Below, piece by piece: positions 8,483 through 15,829 of a stretch of 32,952 nucleotides of DNA. A program made the position numbers and the translations under genes. Location of the stretch: the NCBI GenBank assembly GCA_903970625.1, contig CAJCJG010000019.1, positions 1 to 32,952 on the forward strand, written 5' to 3'. The DNA comes from Solirubrobacterales bacterium 70-9 (GTDB lineage: Bacteria > Pseudomonadota > Alphaproteobacteria > Acetobacterales > Acetobacteraceae). The notes below the pieces were generated by a model. That model was not told where the DNA came from. It worked only from the letters and a program-made list of their open reading frames with translations, and did not search any database. The stretch's first letter is position 1. Every line of letters begins with the position of its first letter.

Positions 8483-9307
8483 ATGCCAACCATTGCCATC
8501 GTTGGGTCGGGCGCCATGGGCAGCGGCGTCGGCCGCCGCTTGACCGAACATGGCGCCCGCGTGCTGACGTTGCTCGACGGGCGGAGCGAAAGATCGGCGG
8601 CGCGGGCGGCGGCGGCCGGCATGGTCGCGGCGTCGCTGCCGGAGATCGCCGCCGCAGACGCGGTGCTGTCCATCGTGCCGCCCGCCGAGGCGGTCGCCGT
8701 CGCACGCCTGCTTGCCCCGGCGATGGGGCGTGGCATGTTCGTCGATTGCAACGCGATCAACCCGGCGACGATGCAGGCGGTGGCCGACGCGCTGGCGGAA
8801 AGTGGCTGCGCGGTGCTGGACGGCTGCCTGATCGGCCTGCCCCCCGTCCCCGGCGGCAGCGCCCCGCGCCTCTATATCAGCGGCGACCCCGACCACCGCT
8901 CGGACATTCTGGACGGCCTGGGCCTGCCGCTGCGCCGGATGGAGGGGCCTTTGGGCGCTGCCTCGGCCCTCAAGATGGTGTTCGCCGGCATCAACAAGGG
9001 GATGACGGCTTTGGGTGCAGCGATGCTGTTGGCCGCCGACCGCGCCGGCTGCGCCCCGGACCTCCGCCGCGAACTGTCCGAAAGCCTGCCGGCTGTGCTG
9101 GCGCGGTTCTCGCAGGCGATCCCGGACATGTATCCGAAAGCATATCGCTGGGTGGCGGAAATGCAGGAAATTTCCGAATTCCTGGGTCCGGACGATCCGG
9201 CCTCGGCGATGTTCGCGGCGGCGGCGGCGGTGTTCGCGAAGGTGGCGGAGGATGTTGCGGGACAGGGGGAGGTGACGGGGGTGTTGGATCGGGTGTTGGG
9301 GGGATAG
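8483..9307 (+). CDS. NAD(P)-dependent oxidoreductase, 6-phosphogluconate dehydrogenase-like (DUF1932)
   Basis: This 274-residue protein has an N-terminal Rossmann domain (IVGSGAMGSGVG, residues about 5-16), VDCNAINPATM in the middle and the conserved Lys in ALKMVFAGINKGM. That Lys occupies the place of the catalytic Lys of beta-hydroxyacid dehydrogenases. The C-terminal helical half fits the DUF1932 domain found with 6-phosphogluconate-dehydrogenase-like N-termini. The substrate is unknown; it is probably a 3-hydroxy acid. The Shine-Dalgarno is GGGAG. No operon partner is present. GC content falls sharply about 200 nt downstream. Confidence 0.9.
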   Translation: MPTIAIVGSGAMGSGVGRRLTEHGARVLTLLDGRSERSAARAAAAGMVAASLPEIAAADAVLSIVPPAEAVAVARLLAPAMGRGMFVDCNAINPATMQAVADALAESGCAVLDGCLIGLPPVPGGSAPRLYISGDPDHRSDILDGLGLPLRRMEGPLGAASALKMVFAGINKGMTALGAAMLLAADRAGCAPDLRRELSESLPAVLARFSQAIPDMYPKAYRWVAEMQEISEFLGPDDPASAMFAAAAAVFAKVAEDVAGQGEVTGVLDRVLGG

Positions 9308-9527
9308 CGGCAAGGTTGGGGTCCAGGCGTCTCGGCGGCGTCGAATACCCTTGGCCGTCGGATGCACAATGAGTTTACCGAACGGTTTGAGCGTTCGCTG
9401 ACATATGAATGCATGAATGTCGCCGACAGACGGAATGCAATCTGCACATCGATCCGAGCCGCGGGACCAATGCACCGAACCGGGACCGCCTTATCCAAAC
9501 GGTTCTTCCATCAAGGGGGCGTGTAAC
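9308..9527. other. Transition region into AT-richer island
   Basis: No gene is supported in these 220 nt. Base composition changes from the surrounding high GC to clearly more A/T towards the FkbM gene. No direct repeat, tRNA end or integrase site is visible at the junction. Confidence 0.4.
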
Positions 9528-10253
9528 ATGAAATCTTACTCCCAGCTTGGAGAAGATGTTTATTGCTTTCAAAATTTCATGAATATCCCACGACATGATG
9601 CGGTACTGTTCGAAGTTGGCGCCTATGATGGACGGACCTATTCGAACACGATCGCGCTTGAGCAATTCAATGACTGCAAGTGTGTTCTGATCGAACCATC
9701 CCCGATCAACATAAAAAAAATATACATGACCAGACCGAAGGCTTTTATCCACAATTTGGCAATCATGGCGAATTTCGGAGTGTGTGAATTTGTAGGCGAT
9801 GCGACTGTTTCTGGCATACAAAGCGAACTGACGGACGAATACGTCAAAACCTGGAATCTTGAAAAATTTCGCAAATATAATGTCCTCAGCGCACCTCTCA
9901 GCATTATTACGGAAATCGAGAAGGTGGAATATATCGACTTTATATCAATCGACGTTCAGGGCGCCGAATTTTTTGTTTTAAGTTCGATGAACTGGAAAAT
10001 CCCCATGGGCGTGATTTGTATCGAACTGGAAGGCCAGCGCCCTGAATACGACGAAGCATGTCGGGGAATTCTAAAGGGCCTGGGCTATCACTTCAAAGGA
10101 AAACTGCATATAAGTGAATTTTGGTATAAACCGGATTATTTCCGAACAGAACTGCTGTTTGATTCCGCCCAGAAACTGCATCCATTTGACTCGTTCGAAC
10201 ATCTTCATTTCAGTGAGGGGTGGCGGGCTAGACTCCGGGACAATTTCTATTAA
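9528..10253 (+). CDS. FkbM-family methyltransferase
   Basis: This 241-residue SAM-dependent methyltransferase is of the FkbM type. It begins with the family's SQLGED motif (residues 5-10), has the glycine-rich SAM loop FEVGAYDG (28-35), IEPSP, and later FISIDVQGAE and CIELEG. Such enzymes O-methylate sugars of polysaccharides or secondary metabolites. The ATG at 9528 follows AAGGGGG. Codons are visibly richer in A/T than in neighbouring genes, with the gene at 10445 sharing this, so both probably arrived together. The natural acceptor is unknown; methylation of a surface glycan is the likeliest role given the adjacent family 61 glycosyltransferase. Confidence 0.88.
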   Translation: MKSYSQLGEDVYCFQNFMNIPRHDAVLFEVGAYDGRTYSNTIALEQFNDCKCVLIEPSPINIKKIYMTRPKAFIHNLAIMANFGVCEFVGDATVSGIQSELTDEYVKTWNLEKFRKYNVLSAPLSIITEIEKVEYIDFISIDVQGAEFFVLSSMNWKIPMGVICIELEGQRPEYDEACRGILKGLGYHFKGKLHISEFWYKPDYFRTELLFDSAQKLHPFDSFEHLHFSEGWRARLRDNFY

Positions 10254-10444
10254 GGGCGGCACACTCCGGGTCGATTGCCGCCATCGCCGGCAAACCGCCC
10301 GAAACTCGCCTATCACTGCTCATGGGGGCCGGCACAGCCAGAGCGGAACCATATGTGTTGCGACGATTTGTATAGCGTTGGCCGCGCTCGCGGCCGGCAC
10401 CGCGAATTTTCTGGCCTATACCGCTCAACGCACAGACCGGTTCA
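10254..10444. other. GC-rich spacer between FkbM and GT61 genes
   Basis: The spacer is GC-rich again, unlike the two genes flanking it. One plus-strand frame reads like a fragment of an exported protein (IALAALAAGTANFLAYTAQ), ending at 10506, but it has no credible start and no recognisable family. It may be a remnant left by the insertion that built the island. Confidence 0.3.
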
Positions 10445-11686
10445 ATGACACATCGGCATTCTCTTTCGTTTACGCCGCACGACCCCACCCGAGTGACGGA
10501 GTGTGATATCGTGACCACCGCCCGGCCGCCGGAAGCAGCCACGACGGCAAAGATAAATGATAGTGTTCCGGAGCTCAGCCTGGAAGAAGCAGCCAATTCC
10601 CAAATAGTAAGCTATATGAATGATTTTAAGAGAGATCAAAAATCGAATAAAATGATGTCCTACCGCATCGATGAAGGCGATGGTCGAAAAATTGACGCGC
10701 ATGTTGATTTTGGAAACACCGTTAGCGAGCCGGTCGCCGGCCAATATTTCTCCTTCGGCAAGAACTCAGTGGCTTTTAGCAATCATATCATTCCCAATTG
10801 CCTCCTCGATGCACCCACGCTGTTGATATTCAGCACTCATGGCGTGTTGCCTGCGTCCCGATATCTTGCCTATGAGGACACCAAGGCGCCACTGGCAACG
10901 AACCGACCGGTCGCGCGGGCGCTTCATCGTACGAAATCGGCCCTCGGCTTCAACCGAGGGTACAGAAATTACTATCATTGGATGCTACAATGTCTGCCAG
11001 CTATATATTCATACTTTCAGGAGTGTGTTCCGGCGGAGGAACTGGTAATTCTGGTTCCTCATTTGAATCGGGTCCAACAGAGATCAATAGATCTACTCTC
11101 TTGCGTCAAGAAGGATAATTTTATTGATCCAAAATTTCAATACGTATTTGGGGAACTCCGCTATTCCGATTTTCTGAGCGGGGTATCGTCGTATTGTCCG
11201 TCTCCTTTGATAAAAACGATGGCTCGCCAAATGATGTCGACCATAGACACGCAGCCTCGCCGGGGACAGGGGGAGGTCATATATGTTTCAAGAGTCGACA
11301 CAAAGAATCGAATAATGGTGAATGAAAAAGATCTGATCGCAAAATTAACCGAGTCCGGCATAGATATAGTCACGCTGGATGGCTTGGATCTCGATCAACA
11401 AATCGACATATTTCGCAATGCGAAGCTCGTTATCGGGCCGCATGGCGCAGGTTTGACAAATATTATATTTTCCCCCGAAGGGTCGATTTTATACGAATTG
11501 TTTCCTCGACATTATATCAATAGCTGCTACGGCGAAGTCGCGTTCTCCTGCGGCATTCATTATTGGGTCGATATATTCGAAACGCTGGCAGGGAGCGACG
11601 CCGGCCATCATCAGCGCGAATGGACAGTGGATATCGGCTACGTCGTGGCGCGAATAGACGAGATCCGTCAGTACCACGATATTTGA
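10445..11686 (+). CDS. Glycosyltransferase family 61 (DUF563) protein
   Basis: This protein of up to 413 residues has the GT61 pattern: NYYHWMLQCLPAIY (175-188), VIYVSR (278-283), IIxGPHGAGLTN-like LVIGPHGAGLTN (328-339) and ILYELFP (348-354). The family transfers sugars such as xylose or GlcNAc, and bacterial members are found in exopolysaccharide loci. The first 40 residues are GC-rich and low in similarity to anything recognisable. A GTG at 10511 with an upstream GGAG is an alternative start that would give 391 residues. From about 10555 the gene is AT-rich like the FkbM gene, suggesting horizontal transfer. No other polysaccharide gene is nearby. Confidence 0.85.
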   Translation: MTHRHSLSFTPHDPTRVTECDIVTTARPPEAATTAKINDSVPELSLEEAANSQIVSYMNDFKRDQKSNKMMSYRIDEGDGRKIDAHVDFGNTVSEPVAGQYFSFGKNSVAFSNHIIPNCLLDAPTLLIFSTHGVLPASRYLAYEDTKAPLATNRPVARALHRTKSALGFNRGYRNYYHWMLQCLPAIYSYFQECVPAEELVILVPHLNRVQQRSIDLLSCVKKDNFIDPKFQYVFGELRYSDFLSGVSSYCPSPLIKTMARQMMSTIDTQPRRGQGEVIYVSRVDTKNRIMVNEKDLIAKLTESGIDIVTLDGLDLDQQIDIFRNAKLVIGPHGAGLTNIIFSPEGSILYELFPRHYINSCYGEVAFSCGIHYWVDIFETLAGSDAGHHQREWTVDIGYVVARIDEIRQYHDI

Positions 11687-11793
11687 TCGGAGAGACAAGC
11701 CTGCGTGGGCCTCTGCGCCTCGCCCCAAAAAAATCCACGTCGGCCTCAACATTGCCCTTGCCCTGCATACGTCATTTATATTAACATGACGAT

Positions 11794-12306
11794 GTGAACA
11801 ATCTTGCACCCCGCTCCCCGGACGAAAGGCTGACCGACCTGAGTCTCATGCTCGGCCGGGGCGCGGATGCGTGCGACAAAAGCTTCTGGCTCCTCACACC
11901 GCTGATGGCGCTGATCGCCACCTGGCTTCGGGACATGGCCGAAAGTCTGGCCACCCTCGCCGCCTTGATCCGGGACGGCAAGCTTCTCCCGCAACAAGCC
12001 CCGGCCCCCCGCCACGGCACCAGCCGCCCGGCCGGCAAGCCGAGCCAGCGGACCAATCGCTCCTCCACCCAGGCGCGGCCGATGTCGGCAGCGGCGACGA
12101 CCGCCCAAGTGCGCTCCCCGCACGCGGAGCAACCGGCATCCTCCCAGCCCCCGCCGGCACCCCAAAACCCCCGAACCACCGCCGGAGTGGCCGCTCCCCT
12201 GCGTCGCCGCCACGCCCTGGCCCAGAGGGCACCCCCACCGAAAAACGGCCCAATCCAAGCCGGCGCCTTGGCATGTCCTAAATGTTGCTATTTCGTAACA
12301 ATATGA
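11794..12306 (+). CDS. Hypothetical protein of a short repeated family (copy A)
   Basis: A 170-residue frame starting with GTG. The N-terminal third contains an amphipathic or membrane-like helix (residues 32-59, beginning WLLTPLMALIATWLRDMAESL). The rest is Pro/Arg/Ala-rich and looks disordered. The helix matches a second locus at 32339-32422 in 19 of 28 positions, and the 3' end (12258-12303) matches 166-211 at DNA level, so the unit belongs to a family dispersed in this genome. No domain can be named. The proline/arginine-rich C-terminus and shared untranslated-looking tail leave open whether the protein or the DNA element is what is conserved. Confidence 0.5.
   Translation: MNNLAPRSPDERLTDLSLMLGRGADACDKSFWLLTPLMALIATWLRDMAESLATLAALIRDGKLLPQQAPAPRHGTSRPAGKPSQRTNRSSTQARPMSAAATTAQVRSPHAEQPASSQPPPAPQNPRTTAGVAAPLRRRHALAQRAPPPKNGPIQAGALACPKCCYFVTI
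12258..12303 (+). repeat. Dispersed 46-nt repeat, copy A tail
   Basis: Matches 166-211 (37 of 46 identical, no gaps). A weaker match starts at 32425 (AGCCGGCGTCTTGG). In copy A it covers the last codons and stop of the frame 11794-12306. Confidence 0.55.
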
Positions 12307-12408
12307 AAAACATCGCCGGTTTCTGCCGCGAGTGTGAACTGTTTCAATCGGACGAGGCATTATCATTCGACAGCGGGCGATCCATCTGAAGGGAGAGCAG
12401 GGATGGCA

Positions 12409-12457
12409 GTGTCCGCTCGGGAGCCGTGGCCCCCGCACTGTGCGGTGCCTGCGACAC
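12409..12457 (+). promoter_or_regulatory. Structured 5' leader of the repeat-protein gene
   Basis: GTGTCCGC (12409-12416) can pair with GCGACAC (12451-12457) with one bulge. Inside it is a perfect 5-bp hairpin CCGCA-CTG-TGCGG (12433-12445). The structure ends 18 nt before the ATG, just ahead of the GGAGAGAG ribosome binding site. It superficially recalls the CCCGCAACTGT part of a cobalamin riboswitch, but the rest of that fold is absent. Regulatory function is inferred. Confidence 0.35.
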
Positions 12458-12475
12458 CACGCTTGGAGAGAGACA

Positions 12476-12919
12476 ATGAACAAGCTTCTTGCGACCACGG
12501 CGGCCGCGGCCGTGCTGATGTTTTCGGCCGGCGCGTTCGCCGACGACGCGGGCGTGAAGCCGTGCCTGCCGGGCCAGGTGGCATCGCGCGCCGGCACCAA
12601 CGACGCGGGCGCGAACTCGCAACTGGCGGCCAAAGCCGGCAACAACGACGCGGGGGCCAATCCGCAACTGGCGGCGAAAGCCGGCAAGAACGACGCGAGT
12701 GCCAACCCGCAACTGGCCGCCAAGGCCGGCAACAACGACGCGGGTGCCAATCCGCAGTTGGCCGCCAAAGCCGGCAAGAACGACGCGGGGGCCAACCCGC
12801 AACTGGCCGCCAAGGCCGGCAACAACGACGCCGGCGCCAGCCCGCAACTGGCGGCGAAAGCCGGCAACAACGATGCCGGTGCCAATCCGCAGTTGGCGGC
12901 CTCGCCCGTCTGCCAGTAG
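12476..12919 (+). CDS. Secreted protein of seven 15-residue tandem repeats
   Basis: This 147-residue protein has a clear signal peptide (MNKLLATTAAAAVLMFSAGAFA, likely cleaved after residue 22). A short linker with Cys30 follows. Residues 39-143 are seven perfect-register repeats of consensus AG(N/K)NDAGANPQLAAK, then PVCQ with Cys146. Two cysteines bracketing the array could form a disulfide in the periplasm. Lys and Asn alternate at position 3 in repeats 2-6. No known domain is recognised. The gene stands alone, with a GGAGAGAG ribosome binding site, a structured leader and a strong terminator at 12946, so it is a real single transcription unit. Function unknown; a structural, surface or stress-related role is only a guess. 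Confidence 0.85.
   Translation: MNKLLATTAAAAVLMFSAGAFADDAGVKPCLPGQVASRAGTNDAGANSQLAAKAGNNDAGANPQLAAKAGKNDASANPQLAAKAGNNDAGANPQLAAKAGKNDAGANPQLAAKAGNNDAGASPQLAAKAGNNDAGANPQLAASPVCQ
12590..12904 (+). repeat. Seven 45-bp in-frame tandem repeats
   Basis: Seven 45-bp units, each starting GCCGGC and encoding AG-x-NDAGANPQLAA-K. Units differ mostly at third codon positions (for example GGC/GGG/GGT, CAACTG/CAGTTG). Units 3 and 5 differ at only two bases, suggesting an earlier 90-bp duplication. Synonymous scatter with a fixed protein sequence points to selection on the protein. Confidence 0.95.
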
Positions 12920-12945
12920 CCGACCGACCGTTTGCCGCCGACCGA

Positions 12946-12976
12946 ACCGCCGGGCGCGCCTTGCCCGGCGGTTTTG
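12946..12976 (+). terminator. Intrinsic terminator after the repeat-protein gene
   Basis: A perfect 10-bp stem, ACCGCCGGGC (12946-12955) with GCCCGGCGGT (12963-12972), has a 7-nt loop and is followed by a short T-run (TTTTG). It lies 26 nt after the stop codon of the repeat protein and separates it from the LysE gene. Confidence 0.85.
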
Positions 12977-12996
12977 CGTCGTGGCATCGTGACTGA

Positions 12997-13638
12997 ATGA
13001 ACCCGACCCTGCTCGCCGCCTCCTTCGCCGCCGGTGCGGCCTACACGCTCACGCCCGGCCCCGGCTTCGTGGCCCTGCTCGGCATCGGCGCGGCACAGGG
13101 AAGGCGGGCCGGGGCGGGCTTCATTTTCGGGCATCTGGCGGGCGACGTTCTGTGGTCGTCGCTGGCGTTGCTCGCCATCGTCGGCGCGCATGCCGTCGGG
13201 CCGCTGGTGTTCGACGTGCTGGGATTGGCGTGCGGCCTGTATCTGGCGTGGCTCGGCGCCAAGGCGGTCGGTGCGCGGCGGCGGGCGGTGGGCGCTCCGG
13301 TGGCGATCGTGCGCCGGCCGCTGCTGCGCGGCATGGCGTTCGGCCTGACCAACCCGAAGGGCTATCCGGTCGCGGTGGCGACGTTCACGGCATTGCTGGC
13401 CGGGCACGCGGCCGATTTGGGCTGGGCGTCGCTGCCGCCCCTGTTGGCGGCGGCGTGCGTCGGGTTTCTGACGGGCGACATGGTGCTGGTCTGGATCGCG
13501 GGCGCGGGCAGCGTGCGCCGCGTTTATCAGCGGCACGAGGTCTGGATCGTGCGCGCCGCCGGCCTGGTGTTTCTGGGGTTTGCCGGCGCCGCACTGGCCG
13601 GGGCCATGCCGGGCCTGCGGCGGGCGATGTCCCGCTGA
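12997..13638 (+). CDS. LysE/RhtB-family amino acid exporter
   Basis: This 213-residue inner-membrane protein has about six hydrophobic segments. The N-terminus carries the family signature TPGPGFVALLGIGAAQGRRAG (residues about 19-39), and FGLTNPKGYPVA (about 113-124) matches the conserved N-P-K block after the third segment. The family exports amino acids or their derivatives, and the substrate cannot be told. The next gene starts 2 nt after its stop, so the two are cotranscribed. The terminator at 12946 isolates it from the upstream gene. Confidence 0.93.
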   Translation: MNPTLLAASFAAGAAYTLTPGPGFVALLGIGAAQGRRAGAGFIFGHLAGDVLWSSLALLAIVGAHAVGPLVFDVLGLACGLYLAWLGAKAVGARRRAVGAPVAIVRRPLLRGMAFGLTNPKGYPVAVATFTALLAGHAADLGWASLPPLLAAACVGFLTGDMVLVWIAGAGSVRRVYQRHEVWIVRAAGLVFLGFAGAALAGAMPGLRRAMSR

Positions 13639-13640
13639 CC

Positions 13641-14336
13641 ATGCCGCCCGGATTTTGGGAGACGCTGCTGGCGCTGGCCAGCGCGTTCGGCCTCGGCACG
13701 CTCATCGGGCTGGAGCGGCAGTGGCGCCAGCGATCCGCCGGGATGCGCACGACGGTGCTGGTCGCCATCGGCTCGGCCGCGTTCGCCGATCTCGGCCACC
13801 GGCTGCTGGCGGCGGACGGTGCCACGCGGCTGATCGGCTACGTGATCTCCGGCATCGGCTTCCTTGGCGCGGGCGTGATCCTGAAGGACGGCGCCAACAT
13901 TCGCGGCCTGAACACGGCGGCGACGCTCTGGTGCGCGGCCGCCGTCGGCACATTCTGCGGCAGCGGACTGGCCGGCGAGGCGGCGGTGCTGTGCGTCTTC
14001 GTGCTGGGCGCCAACACCGCGCTGCGGCCGTTGGTCGATCTGGTCAACCGCCGCCCGCTCGCGGCGATGGGGACGGAGGCTCATTACCGCGTCCACGCCA
14101 TCTGCGACATCGACGCGGTCCCCGACGTGCGCGATCTGATGACGGCGCTCCTGGAGGACGCGCACTACCCGGTGCGCGAGATCGCCACCTTGTCCGAGGC
14201 GGACCAGCGGGTGGAACTGGCGGCCTCGCTGGTGCCGACGACCGCCAAACCGGCGGACCTCGATTCGGTGGTGACGGGGCTGGAGCGGTCGGGAAAGGTG
14301 CGCAGCGCGACCTGGACGGTCAGCGCCGAGCCGTGA
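13641..14336 (+). CDS. MgtC/SapB-family membrane protein
   Basis: This 231-residue protein has an N-terminal membrane domain (four to five segments, residues 5-135) and a C-terminal soluble domain of ACT-like size (about 150-231). GLERQWRQRSAGMRTTVLVAIGSA is cut across two family blocks (GLERQ and GMRTxxLV), and GIGFLGAGVI, GLNTAATLW and VLGAN follow. These are the MgtC/SapB marks. Members modulate magnesium-related physiology and F-type ATP synthase in pathogens; here a role in ion or membrane-potential homeostasis is inferred. It begins 2 nt after the LysE stop. Confidence 0.93.
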   Translation: MPPGFWETLLALASAFGLGTLIGLERQWRQRSAGMRTTVLVAIGSAAFADLGHRLLAADGATRLIGYVISGIGFLGAGVILKDGANIRGLNTAATLWCAAAVGTFCGSGLAGEAAVLCVFVLGANTALRPLVDLVNRRPLAAMGTEAHYRVHAICDIDAVPDVRDLMTALLEDAHYPVREIATLSEADQRVELAASLVPTTAKPADLDSVVTGLERSGKVRSATWTVSAEP

Positions 14337-14393
14337 CGGGGTGGCCGAGTGCCGCGGGCCGCGCTAGGCTCGCGCGAAATCGGAGGGAACCCC

Positions 14394-14837
14394 ATGCTCA
14401 TCGGCATCAACCCCATCCTCACGCCCGACCTGTTGCACGCGCTGGCCGACATGGGCCACGGCGACAGCATCGTGCTGGTGGACGCGAACTACCCCGGCTC
14501 GCGCGGCAAACGGACGCTGGATTTGGCCGGCGTGAACGTGGTGCGGGCGCTGCGGGCGGTGCTGTCGCTGCTGCCGCTCGACACGTTCATCCCGCACCCG
14601 GCGCAGGTGATGGAAGTCGTCGGCGACCCGGGCGCGGTGCCGCCGGTGTTCGCCGAGATGAACGAGGTGCTGGTGGCCGGCGGCAACAAGCCGGCGCAGC
14701 CTGTCGAGCGGTTCGCGTTCTACGCGGCGGCGGAGGGGGCGTATGCGATCGTGCGCACCGGGGAGCGGCGTTTCTACGGCAACATCATCCTGACCAAAGG
14801 CGTGATTGCCCCGCCGGCCGAGGAGGCACGTCGATGA
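14394..14837 (+). CDS. RbsD/FucU-family sugar mutarotase
   Basis: This 147-residue cytoplasmic enzyme interconverts alpha and beta anomers (or pyran and furan forms) of an imported sugar. It opens with MLIGINPILTPDLLHALADM and has the family's catalytic-site stretch MGHGD with His22 and Asp24, plus FYAAAEGAYAIVRTGE and YGNIILTKGV near the end. The features fit L-fucose mutarotase (FucU) better than RbsD. The Shine-Dalgarno is GGAGGG. The stop overlaps the start of the aldo/keto reductase as ATGA, so the pair is translationally coupled. Confidence 0.92.
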   Translation: MLIGINPILTPDLLHALADMGHGDSIVLVDANYPGSRGKRTLDLAGVNVVRALRAVLSLLPLDTFIPHPAQVMEVVGDPGAVPPVFAEMNEVLVAGGNKPAQPVERFAFYAAAEGAYAIVRTGERRFYGNIILTKGVIAPPAEEARR

Positions 14838-15820
14838 GCGCCGCACGGTTCAAGCCGCACGGCCCGCTGGGCATGGGCGGGGCCCCGCTGGGCAATCTGT
14901 TCACGGCGATCCCGGACGATCTGGCGACCGGCGCGATCGTGGCCGCGTGGGACGCGGGGGTGCGGCATTTCGACACCGCACCGCATTACGGCGCCGGCCT
15001 GTCGGAGCATCGGATCGGCGCCGCGCTGCGCCACCACAAGCGCGGCGACTACACCCTGTCCACCAAGGTCGGACGGTTGTTGGAGCCGGCGGCGGAAGTG
15101 CCGGAGATCGCCGACAATTTCCAGCATGGGCTGAGCTTCACCCGCAAGCTGGACTACAGCTACGACGGCGCGATGCGCTCCATCGAGGACAGTTTGCAGC
15201 GACTGGGGCTGCCGAGCATCGACATCGTGTACATCCACGATTGCGGCGAGGACTGGCTCGGGGCCGCGTGGCGCGAGCAGTTTGATGTCGCGATGGCCGG
15301 GGCCGCGCGGGCGCTGACCAAATTGCGCGAGGAAGGCGTGATCAAGGCGTGGGGTTTCGGCGTCAACGTCGTCGAGCCTTGCATCCTCGCGCTGGAGCGG
15401 TCGGACCCGGACATTTTTCTGGTCGCGGGGCGGTACACGCTGCTGGACCACACGGCATTGAAGGAGCTGCTGCCGAAATGCGAGGCGCGGGGCGCGCGGG
15501 CGGTGATCGGTGGGCCGTACAATTCGGGCATCCTGGCCGGCGGCACGACGTTCAACTACGAGGCGGCGCCGCCCGATCTGGTGGCGCGCGCGAAAGCCAT
15601 CGGGGCAGTGTGTGCGCGCTACGGCGTCGATCTGAAGGCGGCGGCGTTGCAGTTCGTGGTGGCCCATCCGGCGGTGGTGGCCGCCATCCCTGGTCCGCGG
15701 ACGGCGCAGGAAGTGACGCAGAACGCGGCGGCGATGGCGCAAAAAATTCCGCTGGATGTGTGGGCCGAACTGAAGGCCGAAAAGCTGCTGCCGGCGGAGG
15801 CGCCGACGCCGACAGAGTAG
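14834..15820 (+). CDS. Aldo/keto reductase, aldose 1-dehydrogenase type
   Basis: This 328-residue cytoplasmic NAD(P)-dependent enzyme has the full AKR tetrad: Asp47 and Tyr52 in FDTAPHYGAGLSE, Lys78 in STKVG and His135 in VYIHDCGED. A nucleotide-binding IPGPRTAQEV stretch lies near the C-terminus. The GHYG-type active site and the length match D-threo-aldose 1-dehydrogenase/L-fucose dehydrogenase and pyridoxal 4-dehydrogenase. The coupled FucU gene favours a sugar dehydrogenase that oxidises fucose or a related aldose to the lactone. It converges on the ABC transporter operon with only 9 nt between stops. Confidence 0.9.
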   Translation: MSAARFKPHGPLGMGGAPLGNLFTAIPDDLATGAIVAAWDAGVRHFDTAPHYGAGLSEHRIGAALRHHKRGDYTLSTKVGRLLEPAAEVPEIADNFQHGLSFTRKLDYSYDGAMRSIEDSLQRLGLPSIDIVYIHDCGEDWLGAAWREQFDVAMAGAARALTKLREEGVIKAWGFGVNVVEPCILALERSDPDIFLVAGRYTLLDHTALKELLPKCEARGARAVIGGPYNSGILAGGTTFNYEAAPPDLVARAKAIGAVCARYGVDLKAAALQFVVAHPAVVAAIPGPRTAQEVTQNAAAMAQKIPLDVWAELKAEKLLPAEAPTPTE

Positions 15821-15829
15821 GTCCGACGG

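Noticed and set aside
5817-8705. Very long minus-strand frame (962 codons) covering the DoxX-like gene, msrB and MFS regions
   Set aside because: Only the last 150 codons (DoxX-like) have protein character. The rest is arginine/alanine-rich antisense or out-of-frame reading of real genes.
10114-10506. Open frame across the FkbM/GT61 spacer with a signal-peptide-like stretch
   Set aside because: Starts inside the FkbM gene out of frame, with no ribosome binding site and no family resemblance.
12421-12457. Cobalamin-riboswitch-like CCCGCACTGT
   Set aside because: The other conserved boxes of that riboswitch are absent, and the downstream gene has no link to cobalamin.
12590-12904. 45-bp repeat array considered as a CRISPR or VNTR
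   Set aside because: No unique spacers; the units are contiguous, in frame, and encode a fixed peptide.
13152-15820. Long plus-strand frames overlapping LysE, MgtC, FucU and the aldo/keto reductase genes
   Set aside because: Shadows one frame off the real genes, apart from the aldo/keto reductase part that is annotated separately.
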